A stretch of 64,000 nucleotides of DNA. Origin: Halopseudomonas maritima. Lineage in GTDB: Bacteria > Pseudomonadota > Gammaproteobacteria > Pseudomonadales > Pseudomonadaceae. Below, one piece after another: positions 1 to 8,327 of the stretch (position 1 is its first letter; the number at the start of each line of letters is the position of its first letter). The stretch is from assembly GCF_021545785.1 (NCBI RefSeq), contig NZ_CP079801.1:3158001-3222000 (forward strand), written 5' to 3'. The position numbers and the translations under genes are program-made. Under the pieces are notes generated by a model. That model made no database searches. It saw only the letters and a list, made by a program, of their open reading frames with translations, and was not told the origin of the DNA.

Positions 1-2
1 GT

Positions 3-743
3 GACGTAGATGAAGCGGGCATGCAGGAAACCCTGCGCCTTGTTGAGGCCCAGAGCCCTGGCACCGAAAGCGCTAGCATGCGTCTGGACGTCTCCAAGCT
101 GGAGCAGTTGCAGGCGCTGGCCGAGCTGTGCACCTCGCGCTTTGGCGCAGCGCATGTGCTGTTCAATAACGCAGGTGTGAGTGTCGGCGGCGCAGCCTGG
201 GAAAACACCGTTGATGATTGGGAATGGGTCATGGGTGTCAACCTGTATGGTGTGGTCTGGGGTGTGAAGGTGTTTACCCCGATGATGATCGCCCAGGGTG
301 AAGGCCATATCGTCAATACTGCCTCGGCGGCTGGCTGGGTCAATGGTCCGAACATGTCTGTTTACAACGTCACCAAGCACTCGGTTGTGGCGCTGTCCGA
401 AACCCTCGCGCTGGACCTGCGCGATGCCGACGCGAATGTTGGTGTGACCTGTCTGTGTCCGGCCTTTTTCCCCACCGGTATTCACGAGTCGGCGCGCAAC
501 CGTCCGGCTGACAAGGGTGACACCGTCGAGCTGAGCGAAACTGCGCTCAAGCGCGCCGAGTTGACCAAGGCCGCTATTCAGAAGGGCAAGATTCAAGCGT
601 CTGATATCGCGGAAATGACGGTTAAGGCCGTTGAAGATGACCAGTTCTATGTCTTCCCGCATCGCAAGATCAAGCAACTGATCGGCCTGCGTGCGCAAGC
701 GGCCAGCGACGAGAAGACCGTGTTCGACTCGATGAACCCGTAA
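3..743 (+). CDS. Short-chain dehydrogenase/reductase, 5' end outside window
   Basis: The reading frame is open from the left edge, so the N-terminal cofactor-binding glycine motif and true start are missing. The visible 246 residues show the classical SDR signatures: an NNAG motif, then a serine-containing segment followed by YNVTK (the Tyr-xxx-Lys catalytic pair). This predicts an NAD(P)H-dependent alcohol or carbonyl oxidoreductase in the cytoplasm. The substrate cannot be told from sequence. A strong terminator follows the stop, and the next gene is convergent, so this is the end of a transcription unit. Confidence 0.9.
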   Translation, partial: DVDEAGMQETLRLVEAQSPGTESASMRLDVSKLEQLQALAELCTSRFGAAHVLFNNAGVSVGGAAWENTVDDWEWVMGVNLYGVVWGVKVFTPMMIAQGEGHIVNTASAAGWVNGPNMSVYNVTKHSVVALSETLALDLRDADANVGVTCLCPAFFPTGIHESARNRPADKGDTVELSETALKRAELTKAAIQKGKIQASDIAEMTVKAVEDDQFYVFPHRKIKQLIGLRAQAASDEKTVFDSMNP

Positions 744-762
744 CACTCGGCTGTGCTTGAAG

Positions 763-787
763 CCCCCGGCCTTGCGCCGGGGGTTTT
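763..787. terminator. Rho-independent terminator between convergent genes
   Basis: An 8-bp GC-rich stem (CCCCCGGC paired with GCCGGGGG) with a 5-nt loop is followed by TTTT. It ends the SDR transcript and lies 3 bp from the stop codon of the convergent phaG-like gene, so it may serve both strands. Confidence 0.85.
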
Positions 788-790
788 CGT

Positions 791-1660
791 TCAGCCTGCC
801 AACGCAAGACGCTGCTGGCTGGACACCTCTGGCTGCAGCACAAAGCCCTCTACCGCCGCGCGCATGTCCTGCCAGGCGGTCTTGTGCTCCATATCCAGAA
901 AGTGCCCGGTGTGGGCAATGCTGGCAAAGCGCGCGTTGCGTGCCAGGTCAGCGAAGTGGCGCGCGTCGGCCGGCCCGGTGTATCTGTCCCATTCGCCGTT
1001 GATAAACAGCAGCGGAATATCGATATTGCTCACGCAGCGCATGTACTGGTCGGCATCCAGTTCCAGCACTTGGCGGATGTGGAATAGCATCTGGCTGTAC
1101 TCGTGTTCCTCCAGGCTGCTGACGTGGCGGAAGTTGCAGCGCTTGTAAAGCGAGGGCAGGTGCTCGCCAATCGTCTCGTTGATCAGCTCACCGACGGCCT
1201 GGCGGTCGCAGGCAGCCAGGTGGGTCTTGCCGCGCGCGAGATAGTCCTGCATGGCCGGGTTGAGTACCGGGGCGAAGGAGGTCACCAGCGCCCGGCGGAT
1301 CCGCGCAGGGCGCTGGGCCAGCGCCAGCATCGCCGCTACGCCGCCCCAGGAAAAGGACATCAGGTGGTCGGCGCGAAAGTGCTCAATCAGATCCAGCAGA
1401 ATCAGCGCTTCGTCTTCCTTGCCAATCAGCGGCAGACTGGGGTTGTGGGCTCGCGAATGGCCGCTGTAGGGCTGGTCAAATAGCACCACGTTGAACAGCG
1501 GCTGCAGGTAGCGCAGGGTCTGGCCAAAGGAGGCTGCAGTCGCCAGCGAGCCGTTGACCAGAATGATAGTCGCATCGGTCTCGGGGTTGGGGTAAAACCA
1601 GGTGTGCACCTTCAAGTCACGGTGCACGCGAATAACGGCTTTCTCAGCGTACATGGGCAC
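791..1660 (-). CDS. phaG: PhaG-like (R)-3-hydroxyacyl-ACP acyltransferase/thioesterase
   Basis: This 289-residue alpha/beta hydrolase has blocks that I recall as nearly identical in Pseudomonas PhaG: VNGSLAT near residue 35, FNVVLFDQPYSG near 57, the nucleophile elbow SFSWGG with Ser104, KRCNFRHVSSLEEHEY, and a C-terminal TGHFLDME with the catalytic His. PhaG links fatty-acid synthesis to medium-chain polyhydroxyalkanoate by releasing or transferring 3-hydroxyacyl groups from ACP. The paralogue RhlA makes the rhamnolipid lipid moiety. The DQPYSG and SFSWGG blocks favour PhaG over RhlA. No pha or rhl synthase genes are adjacent. The assignment rests on remembered family sequence, not a search. 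Confidence 0.8.
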   Translation of the reverse strand: MPMYAEKAVIRVHRDLKVHTWFYPNPETDATIILVNGSLATAASFGQTLRYLQPLFNVVLFDQPYSGHSRAHNPSLPLIGKEDEALILLDLIEHFRADHLMSFSWGGVAAMLALAQRPARIRRALVTSFAPVLNPAMQDYLARGKTHLAACDRQAVGELINETIGEHLPSLYKRCNFRHVSSLEEHEYSQMLFHIRQVLELDADQYMRCVSNIDIPLLFINGEWDRYTGPADARHFADLARNARFASIAHTGHFLDMEHKTAWQDMRAAVEGFVLQPEVSSQQRLALAG

Positions 1661-1770
1661 CTCGGTGTCAGTCGTTCAGCGCACGCCGATGGCGCGCAGG
1701 TCGGAGTCGACACCAGCTAAACCCAGACAGATGACAGCGACGTGTCACCGGGTCACCGTTCAGGCGATCT

Positions 1771-2637
1771 TCACGGGGTTGTCATCTGTTGCAGGCAGGA
1801 GGTCAGCGCGCTGGCCCAGTCAGGCTGGGGGATACCGCATTCGCGCTGCAGGCGCGTGCAGTCCAGGATCGCCGACGCGGGGCGTTGTGCGAGGGTGGGG
1901 TACTCGGCGCTGGTCAGCGGTGAGAGTATTGGCGCTTGCTTGAGCAGGCCTAGCTGCAGCGCGTTGGCGAAGATGCATTGTGCAAAGTCATACCAGCTGC
2001 AGGGCGGGTTGCCGCTGTAGTGAAAGAGCCCGTGAGCGCCGGGCTGCTCTGCCAGCTTCCATAAGGTGTGGGCGATGGCCTGTGCTGGCGTTGGGCCGCC
2101 TGTCTGGTCGCAGACGATACCCAGTTGCTGGCGCTCGGCGCCGAGGCGCAGCATGGTTTTTACGAAGTTGCCGCCGTGCGCGCCGAATACCCAACTGGTA
2201 CGCAGCACCAGCGCTTGCTTGCCCAAACTCAGTGCCGCCTGCTCGCCAGCCAGTTTGCTGGCGCCGTAGACGTTGAGCGGCTTGCAGGGGGCGTTTTCTG
2301 CCAGAGGGGCTGCTGTGTCACCGGGGAAAACGTAGTCGGTGGATAACTGAAACAGCCGCGCCCCGATGGCGTTGGCTGCGGCGCTCAGGTGCTCGACGGC
2401 GCTGGCGTTGATGGCGAAGGCGCGTTCGGGCTCGCTCTCGGCGCGGTCAACGGCGGTGTAGGCTGCGGCGTTGATAATCAGCTCGGGCCGCCAGTGGCCC
2501 AGCAACTGGCTGATCTGCTGCGGCTCGCTCAGGTCCAGCTCCTGGGAGCTGGGTGCCAGGCACTCAATGCCTTGCGGCTGGCAGGCGAGCAGGGCGTGGC
2601 CGACCTGGCCGCTGCTCCCGGTGACGAGAACACGCAT
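1771..2637 (-). CDS. rfbD: dTDP-4-dehydrorhamnose reductase
   Basis: Last step of dTDP-L-rhamnose synthesis: NADPH-dependent reduction of dTDP-4-keto-L-rhamnose. The 288-residue protein starts MRVLVTGSSGQVG (Rossmann glycine motif) and carries YGASKLAGE (the Tyr-xxx-Lys pair of extended SDRs). I chose the ATG at 2637, which shares its A with the rfbC stop codon (TGATG), over a GTG two codons upstream. It is the fourth gene of the rfbBACD operon. Residue motifs and the operon context agree. Confidence 0.95.
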   Translation of the reverse strand: MRVLVTGSSGQVGHALLACQPQGIECLAPSSQELDLSEPQQISQLLGHWRPELIINAAAYTAVDRAESEPERAFAINASAVEHLSAAANAIGARLFQLSTDYVFPGDTAAPLAENAPCKPLNVYGASKLAGEQAALSLGKQALVLRTSWVFGAHGGNFVKTMLRLGAERQQLGIVCDQTGGPTPAQAIAHTLWKLAEQPGAHGLFHYSGNPPCSWYDFAQCIFANALQLGLLKQAPILSPLTSAEYPTLAQRPASAILDCTRLQRECGIPQPDWASALTSCLQQMTTP

Positions 2638-3182
2638 CAGCACTGCCCGCCTTCCAACAGTGCTTGCAGCCTGGGGTTTTGGCGGTCCTTGTCAGATAGC
2701 TTCGGATCGCTGACGGGCCAGTCGATAGCCAGCGCGGGGTCATTCCAGAGCACACCACCTTCATCCTGCGGTTGGTAGAAGTCGGTACATTTGTACTCGA
2801 AGTCGGCTATTTCGCTGAGCACGCAAAAACCATGGGCGTAGCCCGGCGGCACCCACATCTGCAGGTGGTTGTCGTCTGAGAGAATGGCCGAGGCGTGCTG
2901 TCCGCAGGTTGGTGAGTCCGGGTTGATATCCAGCACCACGTCGAACACGCAGCCACGGCTGACGCGCACCAACTTGCCCTGCGGGCGGTTGCGCTGGAAA
3001 TGCAGGCCGCGCAGCACACCGCGTGCCGAGCGTGAGTGGTTGTCCTGCACGAATGGCTGGGTGATGCCCAGCTCGGCATAGCGCTCGGTTTGGAAGGTTT
3101 CAATAAAGAAGCCCCGGCTGTCGCCGAACACCCGAGGTTCCAGAATCAGCACACCGGGCAGCGCGGTTTCGCGTACCTTCAT
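2637..3182 (-). CDS. rfbC: dTDP-4-dehydrorhamnose 3,5-epimerase
   Basis: A 181-residue cupin-type epimerase that converts dTDP-4-keto-6-deoxy-D-glucose to dTDP-4-keto-L-rhamnose. Family blocks are visible: GVLILEPRVFGDSRGFF at the N-terminus, FVQDNHSRSARGVLRGLHFQ with the catalytic His region, and VWVPPGYAHGF-type sequence (MWVPPGYAHGFCVLS). It overlaps rfbA by 4 bp (ATGA) and rfbD by 1 bp, so it is translationally coupled within the operon. Length is typical for the family. Confidence 0.97.
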   Translation of the reverse strand: MKVRETALPGVLILEPRVFGDSRGFFIETFQTERYAELGITQPFVQDNHSRSARGVLRGLHFQRNRPQGKLVRVSRGCVFDVVLDINPDSPTCGQHASAILSDDNHLQMWVPPGYAHGFCVLSEIADFEYKCTDFYQPQDEGGVLWNDPALAIDWPVSDPKLSDKDRQNPRLQALLEGGQC

Positions 3183-4057
3183 GGCTTGCCGTCCTGCTGC
3201 AGCAGACGCAGCAGGTACTGACCATAGCCGGTCTTGCTCAGCGCGCTGGCCTCGGCGCGCAGGGCCTCAGCGCTGAGCCAGCCCTGGCGGTAAGCAATTT
3301 CCTCCAGGCAGGCAACCTTCAGGCCCTGGCGCGCCTCGATGGTCTGTACAAAGGAGCTGGCGTCCATTAGCGAGTCGTGGGTGCCGGTGTCCAGCCAGGC
3401 AAAACCGCGCCCCAGCAGGCTGACGTTGAGGTCGCCGCGCTTGAGATACGCCATGTTGACGTCGGTGATTTCCAGCTCGCCCCGGGCCGATGGTTTGATG
3501 CCGCGGGCGATCTCGATTACGTCGTTGTCGTAGAAATACAGGCCGGTCACGGCGTAATTGGATTTGGGCTGAACCGGCTTTTCTTCAATCGATACCGCCA
3601 TGCCCTGGTCATCAAACTCGACCACGCCAAAGCGCTCGGGGTCGCTCACGTGGTAACCAAATACGGTGGCACCGCTGCTGCGCTGGGCCGCTTCGTTGAG
3701 CATGGCGCTGAAGCCGTAGCCGTAGAAGATGTTGTCGCCCAGAATCAGGCACACGTTGCTGTCGCCGATGAACTCCTCACCAATCAGAAAGGCCTGGGCG
3801 AGACCGTCTGGAGAGGGTTGTTCGGCGTAGCTGAGGTGGATGCCAAAGTCGCTGCCATCGCCCAGCAGGTTGCGAAAGTTGGGCAGGTCGTGCGGGGTGG
3901 AGATAATCAGAATCTCACGGATGCCGGCCAGCATCAGTACCGACAGCGGGTAGTAAATCATCGGCTTGTCGTAGATCGGCAGCAGTTGCTTGGAGATGCC
4001 ACGGGTGATTGGGTGCAGCCGGGTACCCGAGCCGCCGGCCAGTACGATGCCTTTCAT
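3179..4057 (-). CDS. rfbA: Glucose-1-phosphate thymidylyltransferase
   Basis: A 292-residue nucleotidyltransferase that joins dTTP and glucose-1-phosphate to make dTDP-glucose. It opens MKGIVLAGGSGTRLHPIT, the nucleotide-binding signature, and carries the EEKP block (VSIEEKPVQPKSNYAVTGLYFYD) typical of RmlA. In this locus it feeds two routes: dTDP-L-rhamnose through rfbC/rfbD, and probably a dTDP-3-amino-3,6-dideoxyhexose through the FdtA/FdtB-like enzymes encoded divergently at 9.1-10.6 kb. It lies 21 bp downstream of rfbB. Confidence 0.97.
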   Translation of the reverse strand: MKGIVLAGGSGTRLHPITRGISKQLLPIYDKPMIYYPLSVLMLAGIREILIISTPHDLPNFRNLLGDGSDFGIHLSYAEQPSPDGLAQAFLIGEEFIGDSNVCLILGDNIFYGYGFSAMLNEAAQRSSGATVFGYHVSDPERFGVVEFDDQGMAVSIEEKPVQPKSNYAVTGLYFYDNDVIEIARGIKPSARGELEITDVNMAYLKRGDLNVSLLGRGFAWLDTGTHDSLMDASSFVQTIEARQGLKVACLEEIAYRQGWLSAEALRAEASALSKTGYGQYLLRLLQQDGKP

Positions 4058-4078
4058 GGTTGCATCCTGTTATTGGAG

Positions 4079-5176
4079 TCAGTCCAGAGTATGGCCCAAG
4101 CGCCCCAACTGATAATTGCCGCTGAGCACGTTCTGCCACCACTGGCGGTTAAGCAAATACCATTCCACTGTCTTGCGGATGCCGCTCTCGAAGGTTTCTT
4201 GCGGTGTCCAGCCAAGCTCGCGCTGTATTTTTGACGCATCAATAGCGTAGCGGCGGTCGTGCCCCGGCCGGTCCTTGACGAAGGTGACTAGCTCTCGATA
4301 GCTGGCAAGCCCTGCCGGGCGCTCATCCGCCGCCAGCTCGTCGAGCAGCCGGCACAGGGTGTCGACGACCTCGATATTACGTTTCTCGTTGTGCCCGCCA
4401 ATGTTGTAGGTCTCACCCACGGCGCCGCGGGTGGCTACCTCGATCAGCGCGCGGGCATGATCCTCGACGTACAACCAGTCACGCACCTGGCCTCCGTCGC
4501 CGTAAACCGGCAGCGGTTTGCCTTGCAAGGCGTTGAGGATCATGTGTGGTACCAGTTTTTCCGGAAAGTGATAAGGCCCGTAGTTGTTGGAGCAATTGGT
4601 CACCACCACGGGCAGGCCAAAGGTGCGCTGCCAGGCACGCACCAGATGATCTGACGCCGCCTTGCTGGCAGAGTAGGGCGAGCTGGGCGCGTAGGCGGTG
4701 GTCTCGGTAAAGAGATCGTGTTCGCCCTCAAGGTCACCGTACACCTCGTCGGTAGACACATGATGGAGGCGGAAGGCTTTGCGGCGCTCGGCTGGCAGAC
4801 TTAGCCAGTATTCGCGGCAGGCCTCCAGCAGACTATAGGTGCCGACGATGTTGGTTTGGATGAATTCGCGCGGCCCGTCGATGGAGCGGTCAACGTGAGA
4901 TTCGGCGGCCAGGTGCATGACAATATCTGGTTGAAAGTCGTGCAGCAGCGCGCTCATCGCCGTTTGGTCGCCGATGTCCTGGCGAGCAAAGCGGTAGCGG
5001 GGTGACTGCTCTATCGGGGCCAGCGACTCCGGGTTGCCCGCGTACGTCAGTTTGTCGACGTTCAGTACCTCATGCTCTGTACTGGTGAGCAGGGTGCGAA
5101 CCACAGCAGAGCCAATAAAACCGGCGCCGCCGGTGATCAGGAGCTTGAGGGGGCGAGGGTGCTGGTTGGCTGGCAA
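4079..5176 (-). CDS. rfbB: dTDP-glucose 4,6-dehydratase
   Basis: A 365-residue extended SDR that forms dTDP-4-keto-6-deoxy-D-glucose, the branch point for rhamnose and amino-deoxy sugars. GGAGFIGSAVVR gives the NAD-binding motif, HLAAESHVDRSI and YSASKAASDHLVRA carry active-site residues, and NCSNNYGPYHFPEKL is an RmlB hallmark. The start is an unusual TTG at 5176, supported by a strong GGAGG Shine-Dalgarno 8 nt upstream. It is the first gene of rfbBACD and faces away from the glycosylation island across a 128-bp divergent gap. Confidence 0.97.
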   Translation of the reverse strand: MPANQHPRPLKLLITGGAGFIGSAVVRTLLTSTEHEVLNVDKLTYAGNPESLAPIEQSPRYRFARQDIGDQTAMSALLHDFQPDIVMHLAAESHVDRSIDGPREFIQTNIVGTYSLLEACREYWLSLPAERRKAFRLHHVSTDEVYGDLEGEHDLFTETTAYAPSSPYSASKAASDHLVRAWQRTFGLPVVVTNCSNNYGPYHFPEKLVPHMILNALQGKPLPVYGDGGQVRDWLYVEDHARALIEVATRGAVGETYNIGGHNEKRNIEVVDTLCRLLDELAADERPAGLASYRELVTFVKDRPGHDRRYAIDASKIQRELGWTPQETFESGIRKTVEWYLLNRQWWQNVLSGNYQLGRLGHTLD

Positions 5177-5304
5177 GATAATTGCCTCCTTTACGGAATC
5201 GAGCGTCTGGCGTCAGGTTTTGGTCAGGTGCGGTGTTGTTTGTACACACTCAGGGATTGTTGGTAGATGAACGGGCGATGTAAAGGCATTACTGGAGGAC
5301 AGAC

Positions 5305-6222
5305 GTGTTAAGCGTCAATCGGTTCGAGCCGCAGCCGCAGGATCGGCTGTTCAACTCCGAGGCGTTCTTTCGGCTGCATGCGCCTGAGTGCGCGTTCTAC
5401 TTTCAGTGGATGCTCAAGGGCCGGGTTGCCATGTGCCTGCATGTCAGCGAAGTTGCTGAGGCGCAGGTTCGCTCACCGCGGCGCGGCACCTTTGGCGCTG
5501 TCAGCTTTTTTGAGGACGTGGCGCTACCTGAGCTGGAGGCCTTTTTGCTGGAGGTGATGCGCTTTTTGCAGCAGCAGGGTATCCGGCGCCTGGAATTGCT
5601 GTTGCCACCAGCCGCGCATGTCGATGAACGGGTGGCCGAGCAGCATTTTGTACTGCGTTCGCTGGGCTTCAGCGAAACCCTCTGTGATGTGAATTACGCC
5701 ATTAGCGTGGATGAGCGGCCGCTGTCGCAGCGGCTGAATTATGCCAACCGTAAGCGCTTGAACAAATGCGCGCGTGAAGGTTTCAGCGCAGGGCCAATGG
5801 GGCCTGGCTTGCTGGAGGCAGTATACGAGGTAATCCAACGCAATCGACAGAGCAAGGGCTACCCCATGACCATGAGCCTGCCGCAACTGTCTGAGATGCA
5901 AGCGTTGTTTGCGGATCAGGTGCTGCTGTACGGCTGCCATGCTGGCGACACCCTCGCCGCGGCGGCGCTGTGTCTGCAGCTCTCGCCTTCGGTGCTTTAC
6001 GTCTTTTACTGGGGAGACGATGCCCAGTTCTCCGGTTACAGTCCTGTCACGCTGTTGGCGGATGCCATCTATACCGACTGTCAGCACAGGGGCATTGCCT
6101 TGCTGGACATTGGCACGGCCAGTGATGAGGGGCAGGCCAATCATGGGCTGATTCGTTTCAAGCGCGGCCTGGGCTGTGAGGCATCATTGAAATTCAGACT
6201 GGAGAAGATCCTTGAGCCGTGA
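5305..6222 (+). CDS. FemAB/GNAT-like acyltransferase of the glycosylation island
   Basis: A 305-residue protein whose C-terminal half looks like a FemAB or BioF2-like GNAT domain. Residues about 145-290 contain the LNYANRKRLNKCAREG segment, a substrate-side helix, a VLYVFYWGDDAQFSGYSPVTLLADAIY block and a final GLIRFKRGLGCEASLKF typical of such acyltransferases. GTG start at 5305 with a GGAGGAC Shine-Dalgarno. It is the first gene of a plus-strand cluster with sugar aminotransferase and ketoisomerase genes, so I infer that it N-acylates an amino sugar destined for flagellin. The acyl donor and substrate are not visible. A peptidoglycan-related role is possible but less likely here. Confidence 0.6.
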   Translation: MLSVNRFEPQPQDRLFNSEAFFRLHAPECAFYFQWMLKGRVAMCLHVSEVAEAQVRSPRRGTFGAVSFFEDVALPELEAFLLEVMRFLQQQGIRRLELLLPPAAHVDERVAEQHFVLRSLGFSETLCDVNYAISVDERPLSQRLNYANRKRLNKCAREGFSAGPMGPGLLEAVYEVIQRNRQSKGYPMTMSLPQLSEMQALFADQVLLYGCHAGDTLAAAALCLQLSPSVLYVFYWGDDAQFSGYSPVTLLADAIYTDCQHRGIALLDIGTASDEGQANHGLIRFKRGLGCEASLKFRLEKILEP

Positions 6223-6946
6223 CTTGCAGCAGTATCAGCAGGACTATCATGCCTTGCCCTTTGAGGCGACGCAGCTTGGCTACCGCCGGCGCGTGGTGCT
6301 GGCGCAACTGGCCGCTCGCGCGCCCGAGCATGTGCTGGAAGTCGGCTGTGGCCTGCGTCCGCTGTTCTGCGAGGTGGAGGCCTTTAGCTCCTTCACCGTG
6401 GTCGAGCCGGCCAGTGAGTTTGCCGCCCATGCGCGTCAACTTGCTGGCGATGACGGGCGGGTGCGAGTCATCGAGCAACGGCTGGAAGAGGCGGTTGCAC
6501 AGGTCGAGCAAAAACCGGACATGATCATCGTCAGCAGCCTGCTGCACGAGGTCGAGAATCCGCAGGTGCTGCTTTCAGCTGTACGCGAGCTGTGCCACGC
6601 CGAGACGCTGGTGCACGTCAACGTACCGAACGCCTACTCACTGCACCGACTGCTGGCGGTGGAAATGGGCCTGATTGCCGACCCGTTTGAGCGTTCGGCA
6701 ACCCAGGCGCGGATGCAGCAGCACAGTACCTTTTGTCAGGCTTCACTGAAGGCATTGCTTGAATCTGCCGGGTTTGTCGTTCAGGACAGTGGCAGTTTCT
6801 TCATCAAGCCCTTTACCCATGCACAGATGCAGCAGTTGTGCGAGCAGGGGGTGCTGAGCGAGGCGCACCTTGAGGGGCTGTTCAAGCTGTGTCGGCGGTT
6901 ACCCGAATTCGGCTCGGAGATTTATGCCAATGCCACACGCAGTTGA
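6212..6946 (+). CDS. Class I SAM-dependent methyltransferase (first of two paralogues)
   Basis: A 244-residue methyltransferase with motif I HVLEVGCGLRPLF near residue 43, an acidic strand-2 end (VVEPASEF), and a VHVNVPNAYSLHRLLAVEMGL block. The same last block recurs as VPNRESLHRRLAVLMGL in the methyltransferase at 8324, so the two are paralogues. TTG start overlapping the upstream gene by 11 bp. It probably methylates a sugar or its acyl substituent in the island's glycan; the acceptor is unknown. Confidence 0.75.
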   Translation: MSRDLQQYQQDYHALPFEATQLGYRRRVVLAQLAARAPEHVLEVGCGLRPLFCEVEAFSSFTVVEPASEFAAHARQLAGDDGRVRVIEQRLEEAVAQVEQKPDMIIVSSLLHEVENPQVLLSAVRELCHAETLVHVNVPNAYSLHRLLAVEMGLIADPFERSATQARMQQHSTFCQASLKALLESAGFVVQDSGSFFIKPFTHAQMQQLCEQGVLSEAHLEGLFKLCRRLPEFGSEIYANATRS

Positions 6947-8327
6947 TGTCATTTTACTGGGCAACAATCTCGCGTTGATGGTCGCTGCGCGGGAGCTGGC
7001 AGCACAGGGCCAGTCGGTTGTCATGCTCGGCGATGGCAAGCGCCCCGGCGCGCACTTCACCGGCATGCGGGTGGAGAACCATGACTTTGATATCGGCATG
7101 GTGCTGTTCGAGCAGGTGCAGCGTGGTGAGCAGGCACTGGACGTTGACAGCTACAACCCTGAGCAGCGCAACGATTCCGCGCGTTTTGCCCGGCTGGTCA
7201 GCGACTACGTCGCACAACTGGTGGAAACGGTCCCGGTGCCGACGCCGTCGGTTTATCTGGACGGCCAGCGTCACCCTGACTTTGTAATTGCCAATCGGCT
7301 GGATTACTTCGCCTCCAGCGAGCGTCGCGCTGACCTTGCCCAGGCCCTGCTGGCGCTGCCCGATCCGGGGCCCTTGCACGCGTCGCGCAAGCTGGCCGTC
7401 GACTATCAGGGGATCGGTTATGCCGAGGCCTCCCTGGCAAATCACGGCGAGCCTTTGCATGCGCTGTTCGAACTGCTGGCCAGCAAGATTACCCAGCGCT
7501 CAACGCGAGACATCCTTGCCCCCTGGCATCGGCTGGCTTGGCTTCCGTTGTATTACCCGCAGACGTTGCAGGCAGCGGTGCGGGGCGATGTTTCAGGTTT
7601 GCCTGAATATCCCTTCCGCGCCGCCCGTGAGGGTTTTACCGGCGCTATGGTTCGAGAACTGCTCCATGCTATGCATCAGGCTGGTGTCCAGATTGTGGAC
7701 GACAGCGTGCAGGCGTTGGCGGTTGTAGACAATGGACTGCTCGTCACCATGGGTGACGGCCAGCAGTGGGCCGCCCCCAGGGTTGTCATGGGGCTGGCGC
7801 AGGCGCGGGCTGGCGAATTGCTGGGTGTCGCCCACGCGCCGCCCAAGGGGGCGTCGGTCTGCATTCTGTTTGGCCTGATTGAGCGCGAAAAGCTGCGTCA
7901 GCTCGATAGCTGTTTGCTGGTGCTGGACGCAGAACGGGCAATTTATCGGTTGAGCAATCAGGACGTGGCTGCCGGTACACAGGCGCCGGTGTGCCGTGTC
8001 ACGGTAGAGTTCAATCCGGCCTATGCGGCGCAGCGTTACCCTGATCAGGACGAGGCGGGTTTACTGCAGTGTGTCAGCCAGGAGCTGGTCGCACTGGGCG
8101 TTATTGAGGATGCCGAGGATTTTCGCGTGTTGCGCCGCATTCAGGCAGACGGCGCCTTGCCTTTCCCTGATCAGGCGCTGCTGGACTACAGCGCGTTGCT
8201 GCGCCAGGCCGCTGCCGACTGGCCGGGAGTGGACCTGACTGCCGGCCTGCTGGGCATGGGCGTGTCTTCTTTCAATGATCAGATTATCCAGGGGCTGAAG
8301 CTGGCCCGGAGCGGGAGCAAGTCATGA
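6924..8327 (+). CDS. FAD/NAD(P)-binding Rossmann oxidoreductase-like protein
   Basis: A protein of about 467 residues with an N-terminal dinucleotide-binding fold (VDVILLGNNLALMVAARELAAQG, then VVMLGDG). GNN replaces the usual GxG, and a later GAHFTGMRVENHDFDIGMVLFE resembles the second flavin-contact region of amine-oxidase-type flavoproteins. The central part (GFTGAMVRELLHAMHQAGVQIVDDSVQALAVVDNGLLVTMGDG) matches the FAD-domain half of that superfamily. The start is ATG 6924 or 6930; a GGAG lies 4 or 10 nt upstream. It overlaps both neighbours. Such enzymes are not a standard part of FdtA/FdtB pathways, so its role in the island is open. Confidence 0.6.
   Translation: MPMPHAVDVILLGNNLALMVAARELAAQGQSVVMLGDGKRPGAHFTGMRVENHDFDIGMVLFEQVQRGEQALDVDSYNPEQRNDSARFARLVSDYVAQLVETVPVPTPSVYLDGQRHPDFVIANRLDYFASSERRADLAQALLALPDPGPLHASRKLAVDYQGIGYAEASLANHGEPLHALFELLASKITQRSTRDILAPWHRLAWLPLYYPQTLQAAVRGDVSGLPEYPFRAAREGFTGAMVRELLHAMHQAGVQIVDDSVQALAVVDNGLLVTMGDGQQWAAPRVVMGLAQARAGELLGVAHAPPKGASVCILFGLIEREKLRQLDSCLLVLDAERAIYRLSNQDVAAGTQAPVCRVTVEFNPAYAAQRYPDQDEAGLLQCVSQELVALGVIEDAEDFRVLRRIQADGALPFPDQALLDYSALLRQAAADWPGVDLTAGLLGMGVSSFNDQIIQGLKLARSGSKS

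Noticed and set aside
791..1660. RhlA and a rhamnolipid synthesis locus
   Set aside because: Key blocks favour PhaG, and no rhlB or rhlC is present; the neighbouring rfb genes are housekeeping dTDP-rhamnose enzymes.
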